This document shows, piece by piece, positions 17,224 to 24,984 of a DNA stretch of 64,000 bases. The stretch is from contig CAKPJN010000006.1 of assembly GCA_934162665.1 (NCBI GenBank), forward strand, positions 29,233-93,232, written 5' to 3'. The notes under the pieces are model-generated. The model saw only the letters and a list, made by a program, of their open reading frames with translations. It searched no databases and was not told the DNA's origin. How positions within the stretch are numbered: position 1 is the stretch's first letter; the number at the start of each line of letters is the position of its first letter. The position numbers and the translations under genes are program-made. The DNA comes from an uncultured Bacilli bacterium. GTDB lineage: Bacteria; Bacillota_I; Bacilli_A; RF39; UBA660.

Positions 17224-18158
17224 CAATTATTGATAAATATAAACAAATAAAAGATAAGTATCCAGAGCAATACTTATCTATAAATAAAAATATTGATAGT
17301 GATATTGTAAAAACTTTAGAAGATATATCAGCTTTATACAGAACATATAAAAATAATAATGTTAATAAGCATAAGGAATTATTAAACTATTATAATAAAA
17401 TAGTAAAAGAGACAGGCAAGTTTTTAAAAGAAGAAGTAGGAGATACCGATGAAATAAAACTTTGTGCTGCTTTATCAGAATTAGTATGGGAAGGAAAAAT
17501 ATCTTTTCCAAAAGAATTCAAATATAGTACTGATATAAATCCTTTAGAGGAATTATTTTGCCTAAATGGTATAAATGTATTATATGGAAAGGGTTGTTGC
17601 AGGAATATTTCAGTCTTATTTAAAGATATATTAAATAATTTAAGATATAATATTAAAACAATAAACAATTGTGAATATCAAACAACCACAAACACATTAA
17701 ATACTGATACATATAGATACGATATAGAGGAAAATATAATAAATGAGAGCATTTATCGTTCTGATGCTTCTCAAGAAATCAAACCAAATCACGAATGCAT
17801 TATATTTTTATATAAATTAAAACATATGTTAGTATACGATCCAATAAATATAAGTATTTATAAATTAAATGGTATTCATGGTAAAATGCTATATGGAGAG
17901 GGAAAAATATTGATATATCCACACTCGCTAATGACAGAAAATAATTATACATATAACGATATGAATAACTTTGTTTATAATCTAGAATTATTAAAAAAAT
18001 TTAATAAATCTAATCCTAATAATATAAAAGAACTATTTAATGATGGAATTAAAAGTATTTCATCTAACAAAAGTATAACAGATGACTTTTATGAATCAAT
18101 ACTTCCAACATTAAAAGAAGTAAATGAATATAGATTAAAAAAATTGTTAAAAAAATAA
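17220..18158 (+). CDS. Putative transglutaminase-like cysteine protein
   Basis: The 312-residue product contains an ordered Cys-His-Asp set typical of transglutaminase-like papain-fold enzymes: Cys in YGKGCCRNISVLFKDIL near residue 127, His in PNHECIIFLYKLK near 194, and Asp in HMLVYDPINI about 15 residues later. The N-terminal 100 residues and the C-terminal 70 are helical. There is no signal peptide, so it acts in the cytoplasm. A specific substrate cannot be given. The assignment rests on the spacing and local context of the triad and should be read as moderate. Confidence 0.5.
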   Translation: MTIIDKYKQIKDKYPEQYLSINKNIDSDIVKTLEDISALYRTYKNNNVNKHKELLNYYNKIVKETGKFLKEEVGDTDEIKLCAALSELVWEGKISFPKEFKYSTDINPLEELFCLNGINVLYGKGCCRNISVLFKDILNNLRYNIKTINNCEYQTTTNTLNTDTYRYDIEENIINESIYRSDASQEIKPNHECIIFLYKLKHMLVYDPINISIYKLNGIHGKMLYGEGKILIYPHSLMTENNYTYNDMNNFVYNLELLKKFNKSNPNNIKELFNDGIKSISSNKSITDDFYESILPTLKEVNEYRLKKLLKK

Positions 18159-18185
18159 AGGTTAACATTATATGTTAGCCTTTAA
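18157..18185 (+). terminator. Terminator after the transglutaminase-like gene
   Basis: AAGGTTAACA / TGTTAGCCTT forms a stem with a short loop, followed by TTAATATTTTT. Confidence 0.65.
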
Positions 18186-18190
18186 TATTT

Positions 18191-18277
18191 TTATAAATAA
18201 AGTAAAACGCTAAAAAATCCAATTACCATAGCAATAACTAAAATAAGAGAAATAGCCTTTACTAATTTATTACTCAT
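18191..18277 (-). CDS. 28-residue single-helix membrane peptide
   Basis: A minus-strand ORF starts with ATG seven bases after GAGGTG and encodes a peptide that is almost all one membrane helix (LVKAISLILVIAMVIGFFSV). It is too short for most gene callers. Such hydrophobic peptides are common near envelope genes of low-GC Firmicutes. It is divergent from spoIIM. No function can be assigned. Confidence 0.45.
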   Translation of the reverse strand: MSNKLVKAISLILVIAMVIGFFSVLLYL

Positions 18278-18380
18278 ATCTATACACCTCACTATAATTA
18301 TAAAATAATTGTATAAAAAAGTAAAATAAAAATACTCATTAATTATTTATTTCATAATATATTTTAATAAAGGAGATATT

Positions 18381-18977
18381 ATGAAAGAGAAAATCAAAAA
18401 AGTAAAATTTAAAAAAATACCATTAGTAATATTAATAATAACAATCATTTCTTTAATATTAGGCATCCTATTTTTAGCTATTATATCTAAATCAAATAAA
18501 GAATTAGTATCAGAAACACTTGATAATTTCTTTAAAAGTATCAGCCAAAAAAAATTTAACACTAATATAGCTCTTTTTAATAGCTTATCAAACAACATAA
18601 TTATTGATCTTACAATATGGTTATTAGGTATATCAATAATAGGAATTCCTATAATAATATTAATATTAAGTACTAAAAGTTTTGTTCTAGGTTTTTCTAT
18701 ATCTAGTATTATTTATAATTATGGATTAAAAGGAATTATTTTAACTTTGATTTATATAATTCCTCATACAATTAATTTATTAGTAACTATTTTACTATCA
18801 TATTATTCGATAAACTTTTCTATAATGTTATTTAATTTACTATTCAGAAAAAAAGAATATAGTAAAAAGAGTATGGTAAATAGATATATAAGAATACTAG
18901 TTTTTGCTACTATTGCTTATTTAACATCATCAGTAATAGAAGCGTATGTTGTACCTAAAATATTATCATTTTTTTAA
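18381..18977 (+). CDS. spoIIM: Stage II sporulation protein M-like membrane protein
   Basis: The 198-residue polytopic protein carries the SpoIIM pattern: an N-terminal helix (IPLVILIITIISLILGILF), the conserved segment STKSFVLGFSISSIIYNYGLKGIILTLIYIIPHTINL, and two further helices. SpoIIM, with SpoIID and SpoIIP, drives septal peptidoglycan remodelling during engulfment. AAGGAG precedes the ATG. It is a single gene immediately upstream of the capsule locus, apparently unrelated to it. Confidence 0.8.
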   Translation: MKEKIKKVKFKKIPLVILIITIISLILGILFLAIISKSNKELVSETLDNFFKSISQKKFNTNIALFNSLSNNIIIDLTIWLLGISIIGIPIIILILSTKSFVLGFSISSIIYNYGLKGIILTLIYIIPHTINLLVTILLSYYSINFSIMLFNLLFRKKEYSKKSMVNRYIRILVFATIAYLTSSVIEAYVVPKILSFF

Positions 18978-19052
18978 AATAACTACCAATTAATTGACAA
19001 AGCTCGAAAATGAATATATAATTTTATTTAAATATAGAGGGATGTGAAATTT

Positions 19053-19736
19053 ATGGAAGAAATTGATTTAAAGGAATTATGGAATTATTTTGTTTCTAAA
19101 ATATATATATTAATTATATTTATTATAACATGTATGCTAATAGGTAATGTTTACCTATTGTGTTTTCAAAAGCCACTATATAAAAGTACGACATCATTAG
19201 TATTAGTTAGTGAGTCTAATAATAATCAGAGTATTACTCAAAATGATGTAATTTTAAATAATAATTTAGTAACTACATATAGTGAGATTATTAAGAGTAG
19301 AAGTATTTTATCGAAAGTAATAAGTAATTTGAAATTGAATATATCTGTTGAACAATTATCTAGTAGTATTACAGTAACCTCTGTTACAAACACACAATTA
19401 ATAAAAATTACTGTAAGTGATGAGAATAATAGTATGGCTTCAAAAGTAGCTAATGAAATAGCTAAAGTTTTTTCTAAAGAAATAACAAATATTTATAAAA
19501 TTCAGAATATATCTATAGTTGATAAAGCGGTTATTTCTGATAACCCTTATAATATAAACCCAATTAAACAAAATGTAGTATATTTTATTATAGGTCTTAT
19601 CTTAGGATGCGGAATTATATTTGTTATGTTCTATTTTGATACATCAATAAAAGACTCTAAGACCATAGAAGAAAAATTAAATTTAACAGTATTAGGGGTT
19701 GTTCCTAAGGTAGGTGATAATAATGTTAAGAGATAA
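19053..19736 (+). CDS. Capsule chain-length regulator, Wzz/CpsC family
   Basis: The 227-residue protein has two membrane helices that flank an outer-face domain: one near residues 17-37 (YILIIFIITCMLIGNVYLL), one near 178-200 (VVYFIIGLILGCGIIFVMFY). The domain starts with the Wzz-typical KPLYKSTTSLVLV and contains the coiled-coil region. It is the polysaccharide co-polymerase that pairs with the tyrosine kinase encoded next. ATG 19053 is preferred over GTG 19044 because of AGAGGG spacing. It overlaps the kinase gene by 14 bases. Confidence 0.88.
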   Translation: MEEIDLKELWNYFVSKIYILIIFIITCMLIGNVYLLCFQKPLYKSTTSLVLVSESNNNQSITQNDVILNNNLVTTYSEIIKSRSILSKVISNLKLNISVEQLSSSITVTSVTNTQLIKITVSDENNSMASKVANEIAKVFSKEITNIYKIQNISIVDKAVISDNPYNINPIKQNVVYFIIGLILGCGIIFVMFYFDTSIKDSKTIEEKLNLTVLGVVPKVGDNNVKR

Positions 19737-20448
19737 TAAAGTAAATTTAACAATAAATACTAATCCTAAATCATCATTTAGTGAAGCAATAAAAACAGTT
19801 AGAACTAATTTACATTTCTCATCGGTTAATAAAGATATAAAAGTAATATTAGTAACCTCTCCCGAACCAGGAGATGGAAAAAGTTTTATATCAGCAAATT
19901 TAGCAGGTGCATATGCACAAGAAAACAAAAGGGTGTTAATAATTGACTGCGATCTTAGAAAAGGTAGACAAGCTGAAATATTTAAAATTAGGAAAATGCC
20001 AACTTCTGGTTATACTAATTTAATATTAAATTATTCCGACCACTCACAAGATATTGAAAATTTAGAACGTTCATCTTATACAGATTTTGCTGATTATATA
20101 GAGAAAACATCTGTTAAGAGGGTTGATTTAATACCAAATGGACCAACACCACCTAACCCAATAGAATTGCTTTCTTCAAATAAAAACAAAAAAATAATAG
20201 CACATTTAAAGAGCATATATGATATTATTATTCTAGATTGCCCACCAGCCCTAGGACTTAGTGATACATTAATAATGACTAAGTTTAGTGATGCTAATAT
20301 TGTTGTTATATCTAGTAAGAAAACTAAATCAGAACTTTTAGCAGAGGTAAAGAAAAATTTTGAAAAAGCTAATAGTCAAATAACAGGAGTAATAGTTAAT
20401 AAGGCTAGAATAAAGCGCAGCTCATATTATGGATATTACGGAGAATAA
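19723..20448 (+). CDS. Capsular tyrosine autokinase, CpsD/CapB family (BY-kinase)
   Basis: The 241-residue cytoplasmic kinase has Walker A TSPEPGDGKSFISANL, Walker A' VLIIDCDLRKGRQ, Walker B IIILDCPPALG, and a C-terminal tyrosine cluster SSYYGYYGE that is the autophosphorylation tail. It works with the Wzz-like protein and is reset by the PHP phosphatase encoded next. ATG 19723 follows TAGGTGATA. The stop overlaps the following start region. Confidence 0.92.
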   Translation: MLRDNKVNLTINTNPKSSFSEAIKTVRTNLHFSSVNKDIKVILVTSPEPGDGKSFISANLAGAYAQENKRVLIIDCDLRKGRQAEIFKIRKMPTSGYTNLILNYSDHSQDIENLERSSYTDFADYIEKTSVKRVDLIPNGPTPPNPIELLSSNKNKKIIAHLKSIYDIIILDCPPALGLSDTLIMTKFSDANIVVISSKKTKSELLAEVKKNFEKANSQITGVIVNKARIKRSSYYGYYGE

Positions 20449-20450
20449 TG

Positions 20451-21170
20451 ATGAAAGATTTACATTCACATATTTTAATGGGAATTGATGACGGAAGTAA
20501 AGATATAGAAACAAGTATAGCTATATTAAAAAAAGCCCAAAAGGAAAATGTTACAGATATTATGTTGACCCCCCATTATATAAAGGGGAGTATATATAAT
20601 GCCGATAATAACAAGAAAAAATCCATTTTAAAACAATTACAACAGGAAATAAAAAAAGAAAACATTGATATTAAGTTGTATTTAGGTAATGAAATATATG
20701 CAGATGATGATATATTAGATTTATTAGATAGTGGGGAAGCTGCAACTTTGAATGATTCAAGATATGTATTAATAGAATTTCCTATGCGTGATAGATTACA
20801 AAGTGATAAAGATATTATCTTTAAATTAATTACACATAACTATATACCAATAATTGCTCATCCTGAAAGATATACATATATTCAAAAGGATCCTTCTAGA
20901 ATAGAGGAGTATTTGGAGCTTGGGGCCTTGTTACAAGGCAATTACTTAAGTTTATTTAGCAAATATGGAAAAAATGCTGAAAAGACTTTGAAAACATTAA
21001 TTAAAAATAATCAAATAAGTTTTTTAGGTAGTGATATTCATAGAAAAGATGATAATTATAATTTAAAAAAATTAAGTAAAATATTATTAAAGTTAACAAG
21101 AAGTAAAACTATAGTTGACAGTTTAATGACCAGTAACTTTGATAAAGTAATAAAAAATGAGGAGATTTAG
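20451..21170 (+). CDS. PHP-domain protein tyrosine phosphatase, CpsB/YwqE family
   Basis: The 239-residue protein begins with the PHP metal-binding motif MKDLHSHILMGIDDGS and has further metal ligands in DIMLTPHYIKG, LYLGNEIYADDD, IIAHPERYTYIQ and FLGSDIHRKDDN. It is a manganese-dependent phosphatase that dephosphorylates the tyrosine autokinase and tunes chain length. Two adjacent ATGs are possible starts (20448, 20451); the second gives the canonical N-terminus. Confidence 0.92.
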   Translation: MKDLHSHILMGIDDGSKDIETSIAILKKAQKENVTDIMLTPHYIKGSIYNADNNKKKSILKQLQQEIKKENIDIKLYLGNEIYADDDILDLLDSGEAATLNDSRYVLIEFPMRDRLQSDKDIIFKLITHNYIPIIAHPERYTYIQKDPSRIEEYLELGALLQGNYLSLFSKYGKNAEKTLKTLIKNNQISFLGSDIHRKDDNYNLKKLSKILLKLTRSKTIVDSLMTSNFDKVIKNEEI

Positions 21171-21189
21171 AAAAGGCTCTTCATTTTTA
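21153..21189 (+). terminator. Likely terminator after the Wzz-kinase-phosphatase genes
   Basis: AAAAATGAGGA pairs with TCTTCATTTTT across the stop codon, followed by TTTTTAATC. The stem is A+T-rich, so moderate strength is expected. Confidence 0.5.
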
Positions 21190-21232
21190 ATCAAATATGT
21201 TTTATAATGTATATAAAGATAGGAGATTTTTT

Positions 21233-21337
21233 ATGCATCTAATATTAATAATCAGTATAGTAGTACTATTATTAATTATAATTACTTTTATCTTTTGTTC
21301 ATCGAAAATAGCACATGACGCTGATGAAAAAAGTTAG
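21233..21337 (+). CDS. 34-residue membrane peptide
   Basis: ATG follows AGGAGATTTTTT. The peptide is one hydrophobic helix (LILIISIVVLLLIIITFIF) with a Cys and an acidic tail (HDADEKS). It lies between the regulatory triad and the initiating sugar transferase. It may assist a membrane complex of the capsule locus, but nothing in the sequence proves this. Confidence 0.45.
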   Translation: MHLILIISIVVLLLIIITFIFCSSKIAHDADEKS

Positions 21338-21466
21338 AGTAAAAAGAAGTAAATTTGTAAATTATGGTAAATAATTTCTTGAAAATGCAAATTTCCACTA
21401 TTTGTTATTTACAAAATAGTATTTTTATGTTAATATATATAGCAATAAAAAGAAGGGGAGATACAT

Positions 21467-22138
21467 ATGAAAGGTGAAATTTTAATCACACAAGAAATGG
21501 AACAAACATCAGTAAGAGAAGTTGTGTATTTATTTATAAAAAGAGTATTTGATATAATTTGCTCTTTAATAGGTATTATTTTTTTAGTTCCCATTACTAT
21601 AGCTGTTAAAATCATTAGTATGTTAAGTGGAGATTTTGAGTCAATATTTTTTGTTCAAGATAGAATTGGTAAAAATGGTGAAATATTTAGATTTTATAAA
21701 TTTAGATCTATGATACCTAATGCTGATGAGGTTTTATTTAAACTTTTAAAAGAAAATAAAAAACTTGCTGCAGAATATAAAAAGAATAAGAAATTAAAAG
21801 ATGATCCTAGAATTACAAAAATTGGAAAGTTAATTAGAAAATTATCGATTGATGAATTACCTCAATTAATAAATGTTTTAAAAGGTGATATGTCATTAAT
21901 AGGAAATAGACCATATTTACCTAGAGAAAAAGAGGATATGGGTGAGTATTTCGATGAAATAGTAAAAACAAAACCGGGTCTTACAGGATATTGGCAGGTA
22001 AGTGGTAGAAGTAAAACTACGTTTAAAAAGAGATTGGAACTTGAAAGTTATTATTCTGAACATAGATCATTAAAGTTAGATGCTAAAATTTTCTTCCAAA
22101 CATTTGAAGTAGTATTACTTAAAAAAGGTGCAAAATAA
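21467..22138 (+). CDS. Undecaprenyl-phosphate sugar phosphotransferase (initiating transferase)
   Basis: The 223-residue protein has an N-terminal membrane helix (FDIICSLIGIIFLVPITIAV) and the bacterial sugar transferase domain: KFRSMIPNADEV, DDPRITKIGKLIRKLSIDELPQL, GDMSLIGNRPYL and KPGLTGYWQVSGRS. It moves a sugar-1-phosphate onto undecaprenyl phosphate to begin a capsule repeat unit. It lacks the long N-terminal five-helix domain of WbaP/WcaJ, as in PglC-like short forms. The ribosome site is AAGGGGAG. A strong hairpin follows. Confidence 0.93.
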   Translation: MKGEILITQEMEQTSVREVVYLFIKRVFDIICSLIGIIFLVPITIAVKIISMLSGDFESIFFVQDRIGKNGEIFRFYKFRSMIPNADEVLFKLLKENKKLAAEYKKNKKLKDDPRITKIGKLIRKLSIDELPQLINVLKGDMSLIGNRPYLPREKEDMGEYFDEIVKTKPGLTGYWQVSGRSKTTFKKRLELESYYSEHRSLKLDAKIFFQTFEVVLLKKGAK

Positions 22139-22182
22139 AAAGAATAAAGAAAAAAGGGTTAAATCAAGAATTAAACATAAAT

Positions 22183-22228
22183 AAAGAGACTATATTATTG
22201 CCCTTATATAATATAGTTTCTTTATTTG
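22183..22228 (+). terminator. Long-stem terminator after the initiating transferase
   Basis: AAAGAGACTATATTAT pairs with ATAATATAGTTTCTTT over about 16 bases with a nine-base loop, then T-rich sequence. Confidence 0.75.
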
Positions 22229-22249
22229 TAAAAGGGGGATAAAATATTT

Positions 22250-22342
22250 ATGTTAGATCCAGGAAGTGATGTAACAGATTTATGGAAGCAATATGATTGG
22301 AATTTAACAACTCAATTTGTATATTTTAAAGCAACTAAATAG
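22250..22342 (+). CDS. 30-residue ORF of unknown function
   Basis: ATG lies ten bases after AAAGGGGGAT, a strong ribosome site, and the ORF ends inside the next terminator stem. The peptide is polar with two Trp (LWKQYDW) and shows no helix or domain I know. It may be a leader peptide, a remnant of a larger gene, or an untranslated artefact between two terminators. Confidence 0.35.
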   Translation: MLDPGSDVTDLWKQYDWNLTTQFVYFKATK

Positions 22343-22378
22343 ACTAATCTCAATTATGAGATTAGTCTATTTTATTTT
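22340..22378 (+). terminator. Strong terminator before the capsule leader
   Basis: A near-perfect palindrome AGACTAATCTCA / TGAGATTAGTCT is followed by ATTTTATTTT. It isolates the initiating-transferase unit from the downstream glycosyltransferase operon. Confidence 0.8.
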
Positions 22379-22503
22379 ACAAAAAAATACCTAAAATATC
22401 TCCCAAAAGCCTTAAATATATGCTATAATATCAATGGGTTTGGTAAAAATAATGTTTTTTTATCAAAAATGATGAAAAATCACATTAAATACGAACAAAT
22501 GAG

Positions 22504-22532
22504 TTGAAATTTTAGGATCTTTGTGATATTAT
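22504..22532 (+). promoter_or_regulatory. Promoter of the capsule glycosyltransferase leader
   Basis: TTGAAA (22504-22509), 17-base spacer, TATTAT (22527-22532). The predicted start is near 22539, about 185 bases before the first glycosyltransferase start. Confidence 0.6.
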
Positions 22533-22538
22533 AGAGCA

Positions 22539-22696
22539 CAACTTTGATGGAGTGATCAAATATATATCCAACATGTAATACAAAATTCATGATTTGTTCA
22601 TTATTAAAGTACTTAAGAATAAAGAATAAAAAGGTTATTACATGTGAAAATCTATTCTTTTTAATTGGAACACCTGTATTAACTAGGTGTTTTTTT
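22539..22696 (+). ncRNA. Structured leader RNA with crossing stems and a terminator, upstream of capsule genes
   Basis: A perfect 10-base pairing is possible between 22571-22580 (ACATGTAATA) and 22636-22645. A perfect 8-base pairing is possible between 22621-22628 (AAAGAATA) and 22653-22660. The two cross, so they form a pseudoknot or are alternatives. A terminator stem AACACCT / AGGTGTT with a run of seven T (22669-22697) follows. No ORF with a ribosome site lies inside. A switchable leader controlling the 9.5 kb glycosyltransferase operon is inferred; the class is not one I recognise. Confidence 0.55.
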
Positions 22697-22722
22697 AAAA
22701 TTCAATATTTGAGGTGATTAAT

Positions 22723-23856
22723 TTGAAAATAAGTATGTTGGGGCATAAGCAAATACCTGGACGTTCAGGTGGTGTAGAGGTAGTAACAGAAGAATTATCA
22801 AAAAGGCTTGTTAAATTAGGACATGATGTAACTTGCTATAATAGAAGTACAAAAAATCAGAAAAAAGAATTCTATCATGAAGGCATTAGGGTTATTCCAG
22901 TTAAAACCATTGACAAAAAAGGTTTAGCGGCTATTACATCATCATTTTTTGCCACAAAAAAAGCCATTAAAGGTGATTCAGATGTTATTCATTTCCATGC
23001 TGAAGGACCAAGTATATGGACAAAAATGGCAAAAAAGCATTCCAATAAACGAATAATTGTAACAATTCACGGACTTGACTGGCAAAGAGCTAAATGGGGT
23101 GGCCTTGCTACAAAAGTAATAAAAAAAGGTGAAGAAAATGCTGTTAAATATGCTGATGAAATTATAGTCCTTTCTAAAAATGTACAAGATTATTTCAAAG
23201 AAAAATATGATAGAAAAACTATTTTTATACCAAATGGAGTAGATAAAGGAATATTATTAAAACCGGACATTATTAAAAAAGAGTTTGGCTTAGATAAAGA
23301 TGAATATATTTTATACCTAAGTAGAATAGTTCCAGAGAAAAGATTGGATTTATTAATCAAAGCATATAAGAATCTAAATACTGATAAAAAATTAGTTATT
23401 GCTGGAACTCCTGGAGATACAGATGAATTTTATAGAGAAGTAAAAGAATTAGCTAAAGATGATAAAAATATAATTTTTACTGGATTTGTATCAGGTAATC
23501 TATTAAAAGAACTATATTCGAATGCATTATGTTATGTCCTTCCATCCGATTTGGAAGGAATGGCATTAACTCTCTTAGAAGCTTTATCATATGGAAATAA
23601 GTGCGTTGTTTCAAGCATAAAAGAAAACACAGAAGTTGTCGAAGATATGGCTTTAGTTTTTGAACAAGGAAATCAAAATAACTTGGAGAAAAAATTGAAA
23701 CTAATAATTGATAATAAAGATAAATTAGGTACTAGAAAAGACATAATCAAATTTATAACAACAAAATATAATTGGGATAAGGTTGTTGAAGAGACTCTTA
23801 AACTATATACAAGGGGTGCAAAAAATGAAAAAGACAATAATACTAAGAACAAATAA
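22723..23856 (+). CDS. GT4 family glycosyltransferase
   Basis: The 377-residue GT-B enzyme starts at TTG 22723, set by GAGGTG six bases upstream and by the family-typical start MKISMLGHKQIPGRSGGVEVV. The C-terminal half has IFIPNGVDK, YLSRIVPEKRLDLLIKAY, FTGFVSG and the EX7E motif in SDLEGMALTLLEALSYG. It is a retaining transferase that adds a sugar to the lipid-linked repeat unit. It is the first gene after the structured leader and overlaps the second glycosyltransferase by 32 bases. Confidence 0.88.
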   Translation: MKISMLGHKQIPGRSGGVEVVTEELSKRLVKLGHDVTCYNRSTKNQKKEFYHEGIRVIPVKTIDKKGLAAITSSFFATKKAIKGDSDVIHFHAEGPSIWTKMAKKHSNKRIIVTIHGLDWQRAKWGGLATKVIKKGEENAVKYADEIIVLSKNVQDYFKEKYDRKTIFIPNGVDKGILLKPDIIKKEFGLDKDEYILYLSRIVPEKRLDLLIKAYKNLNTDKKLVIAGTPGDTDEFYREVKELAKDDKNIIFTGFVSGNLLKELYSNALCYVLPSDLEGMALTLLEALSYGNKCVVSSIKENTEVVEDMALVFEQGNQNNLEKKLKLIIDNKDKLGTRKDIIKFITTKYNWDKVVEETLKLYTRGAKNEKDNNTKNK

Positions 23857-24973
23857 AGTTGACCCGGATCCAAGAGTAGAAAAAGAAGCTAATTCACTTT
23901 TAAAAGTTAACGATTTACAAGTTTTTATAAATGCTTGGGATAGAGATGGAAAATATCGTTGGAGATTAGAAAAACTTGATTTACCAGATGGACAAGTTGA
24001 TATTTATAGAATAGGTATCAAAGGAACATGGGGTAAGGGAATGAGAAGCAACCTGTTTCCAACAATAAGGTATGAATTTAAACTGTTTTTATGGTTATTA
24101 AAAAATGGCAAAAAATTTGACTACATTCATGCATGTGATTTAATGACTGGATTGCCAGCATTAATACCGGCAAAAATTTATAAGAAAAAGTTGATATATG
24201 ATTGCTGTGATTATTATTCTGATTCTCAAAGAGGTCCAAAAATTGTATTAAAGATATTAAAAAAGCTTGAAACTACGGTTATTAATCACTCTGACGTAAC
24301 TCTATTGTGTAGTGAAAAAAGAATTAATCAAATAAAACCAGCAAAACCTAAAGAAGTAGTTTATATACATAATTCTCCAAATATGAAACAATTTGATATT
24401 AATAATAATTCAAAAAGAATATGTAAATCATCTTCGAAGAAATTAAAGTTAGTTTATGTAGGAAATTTTTGTGAGGATAGATGGTTAATTCCATTTTTAG
24501 AGAATTCCAAGAAGTTAAATGATATAGTTGAAGTTCATATTGGTGGTTTTGGTGGACTAGAACCAGATATAATTAAAATTGCTAATAGTAGTGACAATAT
24601 ATTCTTTTATGGAAAATTGAAATATGAGGATGTTTTAAAATTGGAAAATGAATGCGATTGTATTGCAGCATTTTATGAGACAACAATAATGAATCATATT
24701 TATGCTGCACCAAATAAATTCTATGAAGCATTGGCATTAGGAAAACCATTGATTATGATTAAAAACTCAGGTATGTCAGAAATTGTAGAAAAAGAAAAAA
24801 TTGGAGCAACATTTGAAACTAATTTCGACTCTTTTAAAGAAGCTATTATTAGTATTGAAAACTTAATAAAAAAAGAAAAAAATCTTTCTAAAAACGAAAA
24901 AAGTATTTTTCAATCTAAATATGATTGGGAAATAATGGAAGAAAGATTAATTGATATATATAAGAAGTATTAA
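23825..24973 (+). CDS. GT-B glycosyltransferase (GT4-like)
   Basis: The 382-residue enzyme begins at ATG 23825 (AGGGGTG upstream) with IILRTNKVDPDPRVEKEAN, a DPRV pattern common in GT4-type N-domains. It has HACDLMTGLPALI, CDYYSDSQRG, a central LKLVYVGNFCEDRWL, and a C-terminal AAPNKFYEALALGKPLIM in place of the usual EX7E block. Donor and acceptor are unknown. Located in the capsule operon between a GT4 and the Wzy gene. Confidence 0.82.
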   Translation: MKKTIILRTNKVDPDPRVEKEANSLLKVNDLQVFINAWDRDGKYRWRLEKLDLPDGQVDIYRIGIKGTWGKGMRSNLFPTIRYEFKLFLWLLKNGKKFDYIHACDLMTGLPALIPAKIYKKKLIYDCCDYYSDSQRGPKIVLKILKKLETTVINHSDVTLLCSEKRINQIKPAKPKEVVYIHNSPNMKQFDINNNSKRICKSSSKKLKLVYVGNFCEDRWLIPFLENSKKLNDIVEVHIGGFGGLEPDIIKIANSSDNIFFYGKLKYEDVLKLENECDCIAAFYETTIMNHIYAAPNKFYEALALGKPLIMIKNSGMSEIVEKEKIGATFETNFDSFKEAIISIENLIKKEKNLSKNEKSIFQSKYDWEIMEERLIDIYKKY

Positions 24974-24984
24974 AGGAGAATAAT

